The notes: generated by a model not told the origin, from the letters alone. Shown: positions 1 through 5,380, counted from the stretch's first letter. The stretch is 6,169 bases of DNA from AWTP1-13 sp041288195 (GCA_041288195.1 JBGGME010000444.1:1-6169); one strand, 5' to 3'. Numbers and translations: made by a program.

Positions 1-1
1 G

Positions 2-67
2 GGCATCATGCGTGCCCAGCTGCCCTCGGCCTCCGCCGTTCCGCATCGGCTTTGCGTGGGGGCCTGA
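2..67 (+). CDS. possible C-terminal tail of an upstream gene (partial, weak)
   Basis: The second reading frame is open from the window edge for 21 codons and ends in TGA at 65-67, which directly abuts the ATG at 68. Its third codon positions are mostly G or C, more so than in the first frame, as expected of coding sequence in this genome. It is far too short for a family call, and an open frame of this length occurs easily by chance at this GC. If real, it would be tightly coupled to the DUF6456 gene. Confidence 0.22.
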   Translation, partial: GIMRAQLPSASAVPHRLCVGA

Positions 68-949
68 ATGCCGCAGGCACACCGCGCCAAGAAGCCGCCG
101 GGCGCTGACGCTGCCACGCTTGCCGCGCTCTCCCAGCTGGCAAGGAAAGGCGCCTACGCCGCGCCGATGGACGCGCCACCTGGTGCGAGCGGCGCGTTCG
201 GAGTTTTCCGCTCCGGCGATACGCCCTCGCCCGCCGTCGCGGTCCTGACGGCCGGCACAGTTGCCCATCTGTGCCGCCGCGCCTGGCTGGCGGTCGACGC
301 GCAGACGGGCCGCTATCGCCTCACACCCGCTGGGGTCGGCGAGCTGCGCCGTGCCAAGAGCGCGCCGGCGGGCTCCGTCAAAACGCACACCGCGCCACCG
401 GCGCAGCAGGCGAGACGCGCCGCCAAGCGCCAGCTGGCGGCCGAGCGCCCCGCGCAGGAGAGCCCGCTCGTGTGGCTGCGGCGGCGCAAGGACAAGGACG
501 GCCAGCACTTGATCACCGAACCGCAGTTCAACGCCGGCGAGCGGCTGGCGGCCGACTTCTGGCACGCGCAGATGAGCCCGCGCGTCACGGCGAACTGGTC
601 TGCTGCGGCCGCCGGCCGACACATGCGGCGGTCGGCACCCGGCGCCAGCGTCGATCTCAAGGACAACGTCGTGGCCGCGCGCACGCGGGTGCATCGGGCG
701 CTCGCCGCGGTCGGCCCCGAGCTTGCCGGCATCCTCGTCGATGTGTGCTGCCACGATGTCGGCCTGGAGCCGGCCGGGCAGAGCCAGGGCTGGCCGCAGC
801 GGGCCGCCAAGGTCGTGCTGCAGCTCGCGCTCACGCGGCTCGCCCGGCACTACGGTTTGCTGGCGCTGGAGCCGTCGCCTGGCGCGCGGCGCATGCGCCA
901 TTGGGGCGATACGGACTACCGGCCGACGATCGATGCCTGGCGCGGCTAG
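68..949 (+). CDS. DUF6456 domain-containing protein, probable DNA-binding regulator
   Basis: This 293-residue protein carries a C-terminal DUF6456 domain, roughly residues 131-266. The domain opens with SPLVWLRRRKDKDG, continues with an FNAGERLAADF segment and PRVTANW, and ends with GPELAGILVDVCC and GWPQRAAKVVLQLALTRLARHYG. DUF6456 is an alphaproteobacterial domain usually regarded as helix-turn-helix-like; its target is unknown. The N-terminal part (about residues 15-97) looks like a small winged-helix-type fold ending in RYRLTPAGVGELRR. An Ala/Arg-rich linker (about 98-130) joins the two parts. The ATG at 68 is preceded by a G-run at 58-62 with 5-base spacing. Its stop lies 10 bp from the end of the convergent SufE gene. 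The domain call is by eye; a regulatory role is inferred. Confidence 0.85.
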   Translation: MPQAHRAKKPPGADAATLAALSQLARKGAYAAPMDAPPGASGAFGVFRSGDTPSPAVAVLTAGTVAHLCRRAWLAVDAQTGRYRLTPAGVGELRRAKSAPAGSVKTHTAPPAQQARRAAKRQLAAERPAQESPLVWLRRRKDKDGQHLITEPQFNAGERLAADFWHAQMSPRVTANWSAAAAGRHMRRSAPGASVDLKDNVVAARTRVHRALAAVGPELAGILVDVCCHDVGLEPAGQSQGWPQRAAKVVLQLALTRLARHYGLLALEPSPGARRMRHWGDTDYRPTIDAWRG

Positions 950-959
950 CTGGCGCTCG

Positions 960-1385
960 TCATGCGGCGGCCAGCGCGCGCGCATCGTTGCGGATGCGCT
1001 CCACCATCGAGAAGAAACCGTTCGAGCGCTGCGGTGTCAGATGCTCCTTGAGCCCCAGCTCGGCAAAGAGCACACGGGCGTCGCGGCTCATGATCTCCTC
1101 CGCGGTCTTGTCCTGGAACAGCGCGAACAGGATGGCGATGAGGCCGCGCACGATGTGGGCGTCGCTGTCGCCCTGGAAATGCAGCACCGGGGTGGCGCCC
1201 GGCCGCGGCGCGCGCACCTCGCTTGCAAGCCACACCTGGCTCGCGCAGCCGCGCACCTTGTTGGTCTCGCTCCTGAGCTCCTCGGGTAGCGGCGGCAACG
1301 CGCGCCCAAGCTCGATCACATAACGGTAGCGGTCCTCCCAGTCGTCGAGCAGGGCGAAATCGGAGCGGATTGCGTCGAGCGTCAT
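960..1385 (-). CDS. sufE: SufE family protein (cysteine desulfuration accessory protein)
   Basis: The product is 141 residues, normal for SufE. SufE-family proteins accept persulfide sulfur from a cysteine desulfurase (SufS or CsdA) and pass it to the SufBCD scaffold for Fe-S cluster assembly in the cytoplasm. The family N-terminus is clear (FALLDDWEDRYRYVIELGR, residues 10-28), followed by LPPLPEELRSETNKVRGCASQVW in shape. Cys47 in RGCASQVW is the expected sulfur-accepting cysteine. Later come HFQGDSDAHIVRGLIAILFALF and the C-terminal LTPQRSNGFFSMVERIR. I chose the ATG at 1383-1385 because the family starts at MTLDAIRSDF; an in-frame start at 1517 would add 44 residues of unfamiliar, low-complexity sequence. 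No other suf gene is in view, so it could serve either SufS or a CsdA-type partner. A GGCGG stretch upstream is a weak ribosome site. Confidence 0.93.
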   Translation of the reverse strand: MTLDAIRSDFALLDDWEDRYRYVIELGRALPPLPEELRSETNKVRGCASQVWLASEVRAPRPGATPVLHFQGDSDAHIVRGLIAILFALFQDKTAEEIMSRDARVLFAELGLKEHLTPQRSNGFFSMVERIRNDARALAAA

Positions 1386-1450
1386 GAAACCGCCGGCTGG
1401 ACCTTGCACGAGGGCGCCCGGGCCGACTGCCCGTTCGCCACGTCCCGCTA

Positions 1451-1480
1451 TGCATATGGTCTCAGGCTGGGGCGAGGCAA
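1451..1480 (-). promoter_or_regulatory. candidate sigma70-type promoter for the SufE gene
   Basis: Reading the minus strand, TTGCCT (complement of 1475-1480) is followed after 18 bases by TATGCA (complement of 1451-1456). These are partial matches to TTGACA and TATAAT at acceptable spacing. The pair lies about 65 bp upstream of the SufE start, in the 155-bp gap between the SufE and DUF5330 genes. Short motifs like this arise by chance, so it is only a candidate. Confidence 0.25.
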
Positions 1481-1492
1481 GGCGGTAGCTGG

Positions 1493-1512
1493 CTGCCCTG
1501 CCCTGCCCTGCC
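1493..1512. repeat. four tandem copies of CTGCC
   Basis: A perfect 5-bp microsatellite of four units lies in the gap between the DUF5330 stop and the SufE start. Copy number at such repeats can vary by polymerase slippage. It is not in a coding region that I accept and has no evident function. Confidence 0.8.
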
Positions 1513-1520
1513 GTCATCGG

Positions 1521-1558
1521 CTCAGGTCCCGGTGCGCTGCTCAGGTTCCGGTGCGATG
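1521..1558. repeat. 19-bp tandem duplication spanning the DUF5330 stop codon
   Basis: Bases 1521-1539 and 1540-1558 are adjacent direct copies matching at 17 of 19 positions; the differences are at unit positions 8 and 17. The right-hand copy encodes the last residues and the TGA (complement of 1541-1543) of the minus-strand DUF5330 gene. The left-hand copy lies just after the stop. It looks like a small local duplication that left the reading frame end in place. Confidence 0.8.
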
Positions 1559-1954
1559 CACCTGGCCGCCGCGCCAGGAGGGCGACAGGTCGGTAGGCGT
1601 CAACGTGCCCTGGGTGGACGGATAGGCCCTGGGCTCGGCGCGACGCCTGAAGTCCGCGGGCGCGGGAGCGGGAGCAGGCGCGGGAACGACATCCACAGCC
1701 GGCGTCACCTCGTCCTTGCGCCCGCTCGACGTGATGAGGTCGCCGACAACGCGGGCGCCGAACTCGGCCTTGCGCAGGAATGTCCCCCAGAAGTCGACGC
1801 TAGCGGAGCAGAGCTGCGCGTTGCGGTCGCAGAAGGTGGTGACGCGCTCCACGGTCGACACGGCCGTGCCGTAGAGCTTGGCCTGCTGACGCTCGTCGGT
1901 CGGCAGCAGCAAGACGACGAGCCCGAGCCAGAATGCCAGCCTGATGAGAACCAT
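1541..1954 (-). CDS. DUF5330 domain-containing protein, small membrane-anchored protein
   Basis: This 137-residue protein has an N-terminal hydrophobic segment (about residues 2-18, VLIRLAFWLGLVVLLLP) that should anchor it in the inner membrane. A conserved-looking region follows: DERQQAKLYGTAVSTVERV, then TFCDRNAQLCS with Cys42 and Cys49, then FLRKAEFGARVVGDLI. This pattern matches the DUF5330 family of Hyphomicrobiales, whose function is unknown. The tail is disordered and contains five Pro-Ala pairs (about residues 91-100) encoded by near-repeat hexamers. The ATG at 1952-1954 was chosen because the family begins at the hydrophobic segment; an in-frame ATG at 2020 would put a charged 22-residue extension before it. 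AGGCAGG lies just upstream as a plausible ribosome site. The two cysteines may form a disulfide if exported, which is inference. Confidence 0.85.
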   Translation of the reverse strand: MVLIRLAFWLGLVVLLLPTDERQQAKLYGTAVSTVERVTTFCDRNAQLCSASVDFWGTFLRKAEFGARVVGDLITSSGRKDEVTPAVDVVPAPAPAPAPADFRRRAEPRAYPSTQGTLTPTDLSPSWRGGQVHRTGT

Positions 1955-2240
1955 GACGCCTGCCTGTTGCTTCGGGGCGCCTGCTGCGCCCTCTCTGGTG
2001 CTGTCATATCTACCAGCCAAAGCTCTCGATCAGGCAAAGCGCGCCGCTGCGATACGCCGAAAAATAGCATCGAATTTTATCGAGTTGAGCAACCCTGCCG
2101 TCATCTCCAGGGGCCGTGGCGCCGCAACCGGGGCCAAAGTCGCCCGCGGCGGGTGCTCAATGGCGCCGGTTAACAGTTCGTTTAGAAAGCGCTTCGAATA
2201 ATGCCTTTGGGGACGGGGCGTGCGTACGGGAGTAAGGCTA
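1955..2240. promoter_or_regulatory. divergent intergenic region between the DUF5330 and peptidoglycan-binding genes
   Basis: This 286-bp gap separates two genes transcribed outward. It includes a relatively AT-rich block at about 2057-2092 and a second at about 2168-2203, both unusual against the GC-rich background and typical of promoter DNA. The open frames crossing it give no recognisable protein. The right-hand block carries the CtrA-like box listed separately. I cannot assign a convincing promoter to the DUF5330 gene. Confidence 0.5.
2169..2202. promoter_or_regulatory. imperfect CtrA-like box with a -10-like hexamer
   Basis: On the minus strand, bases 2184-2169 read TAAA, seven bases, TTAAC. 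This differs by one base from the CtrA consensus TTAA-N7-TTAAC. On the plus strand an AATAAT hexamer (2197-2202, 5 of 6 to TATAAT) begins 12 bases after the box, about 40 bp before the peptidoglycan-binding gene. CtrA-activated promoters usually carry the box at or near the -35 position, which fits. One of the three TTAA occurrences I find in the window is here and the other two are in the perfect box at 3374-3389. Binding is inferred. Confidence 0.4.
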
Positions 2241-2975
2241 ATGACCCCAGGGCAGGCTCGCATCGCGCTGTCGACTTTCCTGCTCGTCACGGCAGGCGTG
2301 GCATTCAACGCGCTCTTCCTGCAGGGAAGGCCGTCCGCCGCCTCGCGGCCGGAGCGGCCGATCGCGCAGAAAGGCACGCCGGACGCCGCACGTAAGAAGG
2401 GCGAGGCCGCCCGCGGCGACAAGGCCGGTCCGCGCTGGCCGGGCTCGAGCTCGGCCGACACCCCGCTCAGGATCGCGCGCTTTGCGCCTGACACCGCGCG
2501 CATCGACGGCGCTCCCGAGGCAGCCCAGGACGCCGCCAGCACCAAGTCGGTCGCCGCCATCCAGCGCGAGCTCGACGCGCGCGGCTACGGCCCCCTCGCC
2601 AGCGACGGCGTCATCGGCATCGGCACGCGCGCCGCCATCATGGCCTACGAGCACGACCACGGCCTGGCGCTCACAGGAGAGGCGAGCGAGGCACTCCTGA
2701 AACGCATTCTGTTCGGCGCCGCCGCCGGCCCCGAGCCCGCCGGCACGGCGAAGGCAAGATCCTCCGACGCCGAGCAGGTGATCCGCGCCGTGCAGAAGGG
2801 TCTGGTAGCGCTCGGCTATCAGGTTGCGCGCGTCGACGGCCGCCTAGGCGAGGATACCGTCAAGGCGATCCGCGATTTCGAGGTCGACCGGGGTCTCGTG
2901 CCCAAGGGCCGCGTCTCCGCCGAGCTGCTGGCGCGCATCACGGAGGCCACCGCGCCGCGTCCCGGCATGCGCTGA
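2241..2975 (+). CDS. membrane-anchored protein with two peptidoglycan-binding domains
   Basis: The 244-residue product has a hydrophobic N-terminal segment (about residues 8-28, ALSTFLLVTAGVAFNALFL) that is probably a signal anchor placing the rest in the periplasm. A polar, low-complexity stretch follows. Two PG_binding_1-type repeats then appear. The first is at about 103-155 (AAIQRELDARGYGPLASDG, IGIGTRAAIMAYEHDHGLALTG). The second is at about 178-232 (AVQKGLVALGYQVARVDG, LGEDTVKAIRDFEVDRGLVPKG). Such three-helix domains bind cell-wall peptidoglycan; no catalytic domain is present, so a structural or tethering role is inferred. I chose the ATG at 2241 because GGAG at 2229-2232 gives an 8-base spacing. 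A GTG at 2220 in frame would add seven residues and is possible. Expression may be linked to the CtrA-like box upstream. Confidence 0.85.
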   Translation: MTPGQARIALSTFLLVTAGVAFNALFLQGRPSAASRPERPIAQKGTPDAARKKGEAARGDKAGPRWPGSSSADTPLRIARFAPDTARIDGAPEAAQDAASTKSVAAIQRELDARGYGPLASDGVIGIGTRAAIMAYEHDHGLALTGEASEALLKRILFGAAAGPEPAGTAKARSSDAEQVIRAVQKGLVALGYQVARVDGRLGEDTVKAIRDFEVDRGLVPKGRVSAELLARITEATAPRPGMR

Positions 2976-2995
2976 AGGGTTGCAGCGCCGGTGCT

Positions 2996-3013
2996 GGCCC
3001 TTACACTCGGGCC
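2996..3013 (+). other. small hairpin directly before the DUF1491 start
   Basis: GGCCC (2996-3000) and GGGCC (3009-3013) can pair across an 8-base loop, ending one base before the ATG at 3015. No Shine-Dalgarno sequence is visible at the normal distance from that ATG. The hairpin lacks a following T-run, so it is not a standard terminator. Its role, if any, is unknown. Confidence 0.35.
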
Positions 3014-3014
3014 G

Positions 3015-3377
3015 ATGCGCCTCAAGTCGGAGATCTGGGTCAAAGCCTACCTGCGCCGCTGCCAGGGCGAGGGGCTCGCCGCCGTGCTCGTGCGGCGCGG
3101 GGATGCCGACGCTGGCGCCATCTACATCAAGGTGAGCCGCCTCGACGGCACGGCGGGGCTCTACGGCCCCGCGCCTGCGGGATTGGAGGAGGCGCGGGAA
3201 GAGCGGCGCTGGCAGGTGTGCCTGGACCGGGATCCGACGCCCGAGAGCGACGCCGACGCCTATCTCGCGCGCCAGATCGACTTCGATCCCGACATCTGGA
3301 TTGTTGCCGTCGAGGACCGCCTCGGCCGGCATTTTCTCGAGGATTGGCTGGCGTCCCGCGGCGCGGGCGGAAATTAA
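3015..3377 (+). CDS. DUF1491 family protein
   Basis: This 120-residue protein matches the DUF1491 family of alphaproteobacteria over its whole length. It opens with MRLKSEIWVKAYLRRC and has VLVRRGDADAGAIYIKV, RLDGTAGLYGPAPAG, a central ERRW segment and DAYLARQIDFDPDIWIVAVEDR, then GRHFLEDWL. It has no signal peptide or membrane segment, so it should be cytoplasmic; its function is unknown. The ATG at 3015 fits the family start. An in-frame GTG at 2991 would add eight residues; a GAAGGG at 2974-2979 could serve that start at longer spacing, so the start is not fully settled. It lies 39 bp after the peptidoglycan-binding gene and may be co-transcribed with it. Its TAA stop (3375-3377) is embedded in the CtrA box. 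Confidence 0.92.
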   Translation: MRLKSEIWVKAYLRRCQGEGLAAVLVRRGDADAGAIYIKVSRLDGTAGLYGPAPAGLEEAREERRWQVCLDRDPTPESDADAYLARQIDFDPDIWIVAVEDRLGRHFLEDWLASRGAGGN

Positions 3378-3389
3378 CCATCCGTTAAC
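3374..3389 (+). promoter_or_regulatory. perfect CtrA-type box TTAA-N7-TTAAC
   Basis: TTAA at 3374-3377 is followed by exactly seven bases and TTAAC at 3385-3389, an exact match to the CtrA consensus. The first half also begins TTAACCAT, a form common at CtrA sites in Hyphomicrobiales. A TCAAAT hexamer (3401-3406, 4 of 6 to TATAAT) begins 11 bases after the box, nearly the same geometry as at the 2169 box. The site lies about 100 bp before the 69-residue gene and overlaps the stop of the DUF1491 gene. A GATTC, the GANTC target of the CcrM methylase, lies at 3412-3416. CtrA binding is inferred from the motif only. Confidence 0.6.
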
Positions 3390-3455
3390 TCCTGTGGCAG
3401 TCAAATGCAGTGATTCGCCATGATTTGTCGGCGCGTCACGCAGGGGGACAGCCAG

Positions 3456-3473
3456 GGCCCGTAACGCCGGGCC
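3456..3473 (+). other. leader hairpin upstream of the 69-residue gene
   Basis: GGCCCG (3456-3461) pairs perfectly with CGGGCC (3468-3473) across a 6-base loop. It ends seven bases before the ribosome site at 3481-3486. A sequence CAGGGGGAC occurs both before it (from 3441) and at the ribosome site (from 3479), so the leader has a repeated Shine-Dalgarno-like element. It may simply reflect high GC. Confidence 0.3.
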
Positions 3474-3490
3474 GTCGGCAGGGGGACGTA

Positions 3491-3700
3491 ATGGCAATGA
3501 TTCTCGATTTCCGCTCGCGCTCGGACACGCGAACGGAGGGGCAGGCAGAGCAATCCGAGCCGCACGGGGGACATGAGGCGGCGGTCAGCGCAGAGATCAT
3601 CATCTTTCCGGGCGTGCGCCGCGAGCGTCACGAGGAGCCGCCCAAACCGCAGCGGCGCAGGAAGTCGCCCAAGCGCGACCGCCTCGAGCTGCCGGACTGA
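3491..3700 (+). CDS. small hypothetical protein (69 residues)
   Basis: The product starts MAMILDFRSRSDTR, has an acidic and Gln-rich middle, a central AEIIIFPGVRRERHEE segment (about residues 34-49), and a strongly basic C-terminus (PKPQRRRKSPKRDR). I believe similar short proteins with an N-terminal ILDFR and a central EIIxFPGVR occur in Hyphomicrobiales, but I know no function and this recollection is unverified. There is no membrane segment. The ATG at 3491 has a strong GGGGGA ribosome site at 3481-3486. An in-frame GTG at 3410 would add 27 residues of unlikely sequence and lacks such a site. The gene lies downstream of the perfect CtrA box, and a hairpin terminator follows. Confidence 0.75.
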   Translation: MAMILDFRSRSDTRTEGQAEQSEPHGGHEAAVSAEIIIFPGVRRERHEEPPKPQRRRKSPKRDRLELPD

Positions 3701-3720
3701 CCCGGACCGCGGCTGCACCG

Positions 3721-3741
3721 AGGCCGGGAGTTGCCCGGCCT
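3721..3741. terminator. GC-rich hairpin between convergent genes, probable bidirectional terminator
   Basis: AGGCCGGG (3721-3728) and CCCGGCCT (3734-3741) form a perfect 8-bp stem with a 5-base loop. It sits 20 bp after the stop of the plus-strand 69-residue gene and 13 bp from the stop of the minus-strand HExxH gene. There is no long T-run on either strand. Its symmetry and position between two gene ends support termination for both. Confidence 0.6.
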
Positions 3742-3754
3742 TGGGCGGGCGCGT

Positions 3755-4105
3755 TCAGCGCACTCTGATGCGCGCGTAGAGCTGGGCCTTGTAGCGCTTG
3801 CTCAGCGTCGGCAGCAGGGCCTTGGTCATCAGGCACACCGCCCACTCGCCGAGCCGCGGGAACAGGCGGTGCAGCTCCTCGTGGAAGAGCGTGTCGATGA
3901 GGCGCTCGCCCTCGCGCTTGTGCATGGCGTGATTGACGCGGATGACGCGGCGCTGGAAGTCGATGTCGCCCCAGTCGCGCATGCGGTTGTCGATCACCCA
4001 GCGCCAGGACTTCTGCTTCCTGCGGCGGATGCCGCGGCCGCCGCGCGATCCCACGGTCTTCGCCCGCGACGCCGACCTCGTCGTTGTTGATTTTGCCTTC
4101 GACAT
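3755..4105 (-). CDS. small HExxH protein, putative zincin-like metalloprotein
   Basis: The protein has 116 residues. Residues 1-33 are very basic and Ser/Thr-rich, probably disordered and possibly nucleic-acid binding. The rest includes WRWVIDNRMRDWGDIDFQRRVIRVNH, then DTLFHEELHRLFP, where His75, Glu76 and His79 form an HExxH zinc motif. Glu87 in the following LGEWAV segment could be a third ligand by analogy with small phage-type SprT/zincin-like proteins that read HExLHxxxPxLSEEAV; that comparison is from memory. It is much shorter than a typical SprT. The ATG at 4103-4105 has an excellent AGGAGGT ribosome site (complement of 4114-4120) eight bases upstream. A TTGACA (complement of 4164-4169) further upstream could be a -35 box, but I see no good -10. 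The substrate is unknown, and no partner gene is evident. Confidence 0.75.
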   Translation of the reverse strand: MSKAKSTTTRSASRAKTVGSRGGRGIRRRKQKSWRWVIDNRMRDWGDIDFQRRVIRVNHAMHKREGERLIDTLFHEELHRLFPRLGEWAVCLMTKALLPTLSKRYKAQLYARIRVR

Positions 4106-4256
4106 TGGGGCCGACCTCCTGGGGATTGTCCCCCTGAGGGTGCCGACGGGTTTGGCGTTCCTATGTCAATCGTGCGCCCTACAACGGGGCATGGGCGCAG
4201 GCAAGCTGACGGCAAACTTCTGATAGAGATGGCTTTTCCAGGCTTGGCAGGGAGAG

Positions 4257-4604
4257 TCAGCTGCGCGGAAGCTCGGGCAAGACATGGCCGCCGGCGGCGT
4301 CGAGCGGCAGCGGCCTAGCCCAGACGACGGCGATCAGCGGCAGCACCCCATAAAGGTGCGGAAACAGCGCCCCGCCGCGCGCCGGCTCCCACTTGAGCGA
4401 CGGCCCAAGCTTGTCGCCATCGACCGCGATCAGCTTCAAATCGGGGAGGCCGGCGAAATACTTGGCCGCCGTCTCCGCCACCTGCCCGGCCGTCGAGAAA
4501 TGGATGTAGCCGTCCCGCCGGTCCACCTCCGAGCCCGCGAACGCGCCGGCGCGCTCGGCGTCGGCCCACTCCGCAGCCCGGCAGATCTTGTAGATGGTGG
4601 TCAT
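4257..4604 (-). CDS. DUF952 domain-containing protein
   Basis: The 115-residue product is a full-length DUF952 protein. It begins MTTIYKICRAAEWADAERAG, contains the family signature DGYIHFSTAGQVAETAAKYFAG (about residues 31-52), then LKLIAVDGDKLG and KWEPARGGALFPHLYGVLPL (about 71-90). DUF952 resembles glutathione S-transferase-associated or ART-like small domains in some annotations, but no reaction is established. No signal peptide is seen, so it should be cytoplasmic. The start at 4602-4604 fits the family. The stop of the next upstream gene on the same strand lies only 2 bp before this ATG, suggesting translational coupling, and there is no strong ribosome site of its own. Its high GC is like the rest of the chromosome, in contrast to that upstream gene. 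Confidence 0.9.
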   Translation of the reverse strand: MTTIYKICRAAEWADAERAGAFAGSEVDRRDGYIHFSTAGQVAETAAKYFAGLPDLKLIAVDGDKLGPSLKWEPARGGALFPHLYGVLPLIAVVWARPLPLDAAGGHVLPELPRS

Positions 4605-4606
4605 GG

Positions 4607-5209
4607 TCAATCGTGGACGACCGATGCCGCCCTTGTGAGCGCGCGCTTCTTGCGCCACTTCCTGACTGCCTTGATTACTCGTCTAAACAAGTGCCCGAAG
4701 TACCCGAGAACCCTTTCGATCGACCAAGGGCGCTTTTGCTCCATGAGCATGTACGGAATCATCAACCTGTCGAGGCGCGTCCAGAACTCCGCCAATTCTC
4801 TCATGCAGTCATGCTCGAGGCGGACAAATTTCAAGCGCTCCGCTTCCGCCATGCGCTGATCGTTACCATCCCTCAGCATCGAAGTAGCAAGGCCGAGCTG
4901 ATTCAATGTTTCCCGCATGTCCTCGATGAAGTCCTGCACGTCTCTTCCAAAGAGAAAATGGGCTTCATCCAGAACTACGATGTAGTCGCGATAGTTGGCG
5001 AAGTCAGATCTCCCCTCTCGCATCGCCTCCCCGATTGGTCCGTGAAATCTGCTGTAGACGGCGCGCCGCTTATCATAGAGGTCGAGGATGAGTTTGGTCC
5101 GTGCCGTCACCCATTGACCCCAAGCTATGCAAAGTCCGAGGAACGCGATTGCAAGTATGCCGAGTGCTTGAAGAGTTTGGAACTCCAAGGTGAGAATCCG
5201 GGCCAACAT
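4607..5209 (-). CDS. hypothetical membrane protein with one N-terminal transmembrane segment
   Basis: This 200-residue protein has one strong hydrophobic segment (about residues 13-32, LQALGILAIAFLGLCIAWGQ). After it comes a mostly helical soluble part: TKLILDLYDKRRAVYSRFHGPI, a DEAHFLFGRDVQDFIEDM stretch (about 81-98), then long charged helices and a basic C-terminus (RKWRKKR, about 183-189). The DLYDKRxxVY and FLFGxDVxxFI features resemble a widespread family of uncharacterised proteobacterial proteins with a short anchor and a cytoplasmic helical domain; I cannot name a function. The DEAH letters here are not a helicase motif, as no Walker A is present. The ATG at 5207-5209 has GAGGT (complement of 5216-5220) six bases upstream. 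Its GC is near one half to 55% in lines I counted, well below its neighbours, which suggests acquisition. It ends 2 bp before the DUF952 gene. Confidence 0.75.
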   Translation of the reverse strand: MLARILTLEFQTLQALGILAIAFLGLCIAWGQWVTARTKLILDLYDKRRAVYSRFHGPIGEAMREGRSDFANYRDYIVVLDEAHFLFGRDVQDFIEDMRETLNQLGLATSMLRDGNDQRMAEAERLKFVRLEHDCMRELAEFWTRLDRLMIPYMLMEQKRPWSIERVLGYFGHLFRRVIKAVRKWRKKRALTRAASVVHD

Positions 5210-5330
5210 GCCAGTACCTCAGGGGCTCGGAACTCCTAGCGGAGCGGCGCCTACCGGATGAGGCTCGTGCTGTCCTCAAACAGAGCCCACTCCGAACGCG
5301 CATCCGAGACACAATGTCTATTGAAACAAT

Positions 5331-5379
5331 TGGTCGGGGCAGAGGGATTCGAACCCCGGCCCCCTGCTCCCAAAGCAGA
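5331..5379 (-). tRNA. partial tRNA-Pro(UGG): 3' half only, probable element attachment site
   Basis: Read on the minus strand, this is an anticodon arm (TCTGC, loop TTTGGGA, GCAGG; anticodon TGG at 5372-5370), a short variable region, a T-arm with TTCGAAT loop, then TGCCCCG, A and encoded CCA (5333-5331). This resembles tRNA-Pro(UGG). The preceding bases do not give a D-arm at normal spacing, and no CGGGGCA 5' acceptor strand is present. An ATGGGCA about 29 bases before the anticodon stem pairs at only five of seven positions and is too far away. The T-stem also carries a mismatch and a G-T pair. It is therefore a 3' fragment, not a working tRNA. Tyrosine integrases often use tRNA 3' halves, with exchange at the anticodon stem, and such a gene follows at 5565. 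Confidence 0.7.
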
Positions 5380-5380
5380 C

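Noticed and set aside
271..1323. 350-codon plus-strand open frame across the DUF6456 and SufE genes
   Set aside because: It overlaps two genes with clear family matches, in another frame and antisense. The translation is Arg/Ala-rich and looks like a high-GC shadow.
1386..1517. N-terminally extended SufE from the ATG at 1517
   Set aside because: The extra 44 residues do not resemble SufE, while the ATG at 1385 gives the usual family start and length.
2030..2560. 176-codon minus-strand open frame reaching into the divergent region
   Set aside because: It overlaps the start of the peptidoglycan-binding gene and its promoter region, with no family resemblance.
2844..3497. 217-codon minus-strand open frame
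   Set aside because: It is antisense to the peptidoglycan-binding and DUF1491 genes and gives no recognisable protein; it is a shadow of their codon bias.
4687..5000. Helicase-like DEAH motif in the membrane protein
   Set aside because: The letters occur at residues 81-84, but there is no Walker A or other helicase motif, so the match is coincidental.
4613..5239. 208-codon plus-strand open frame
   Set aside because: It is antisense to the 200-residue membrane protein, which has a ribosome site, a clean transmembrane segment and family-like features. The plus-strand product has none.
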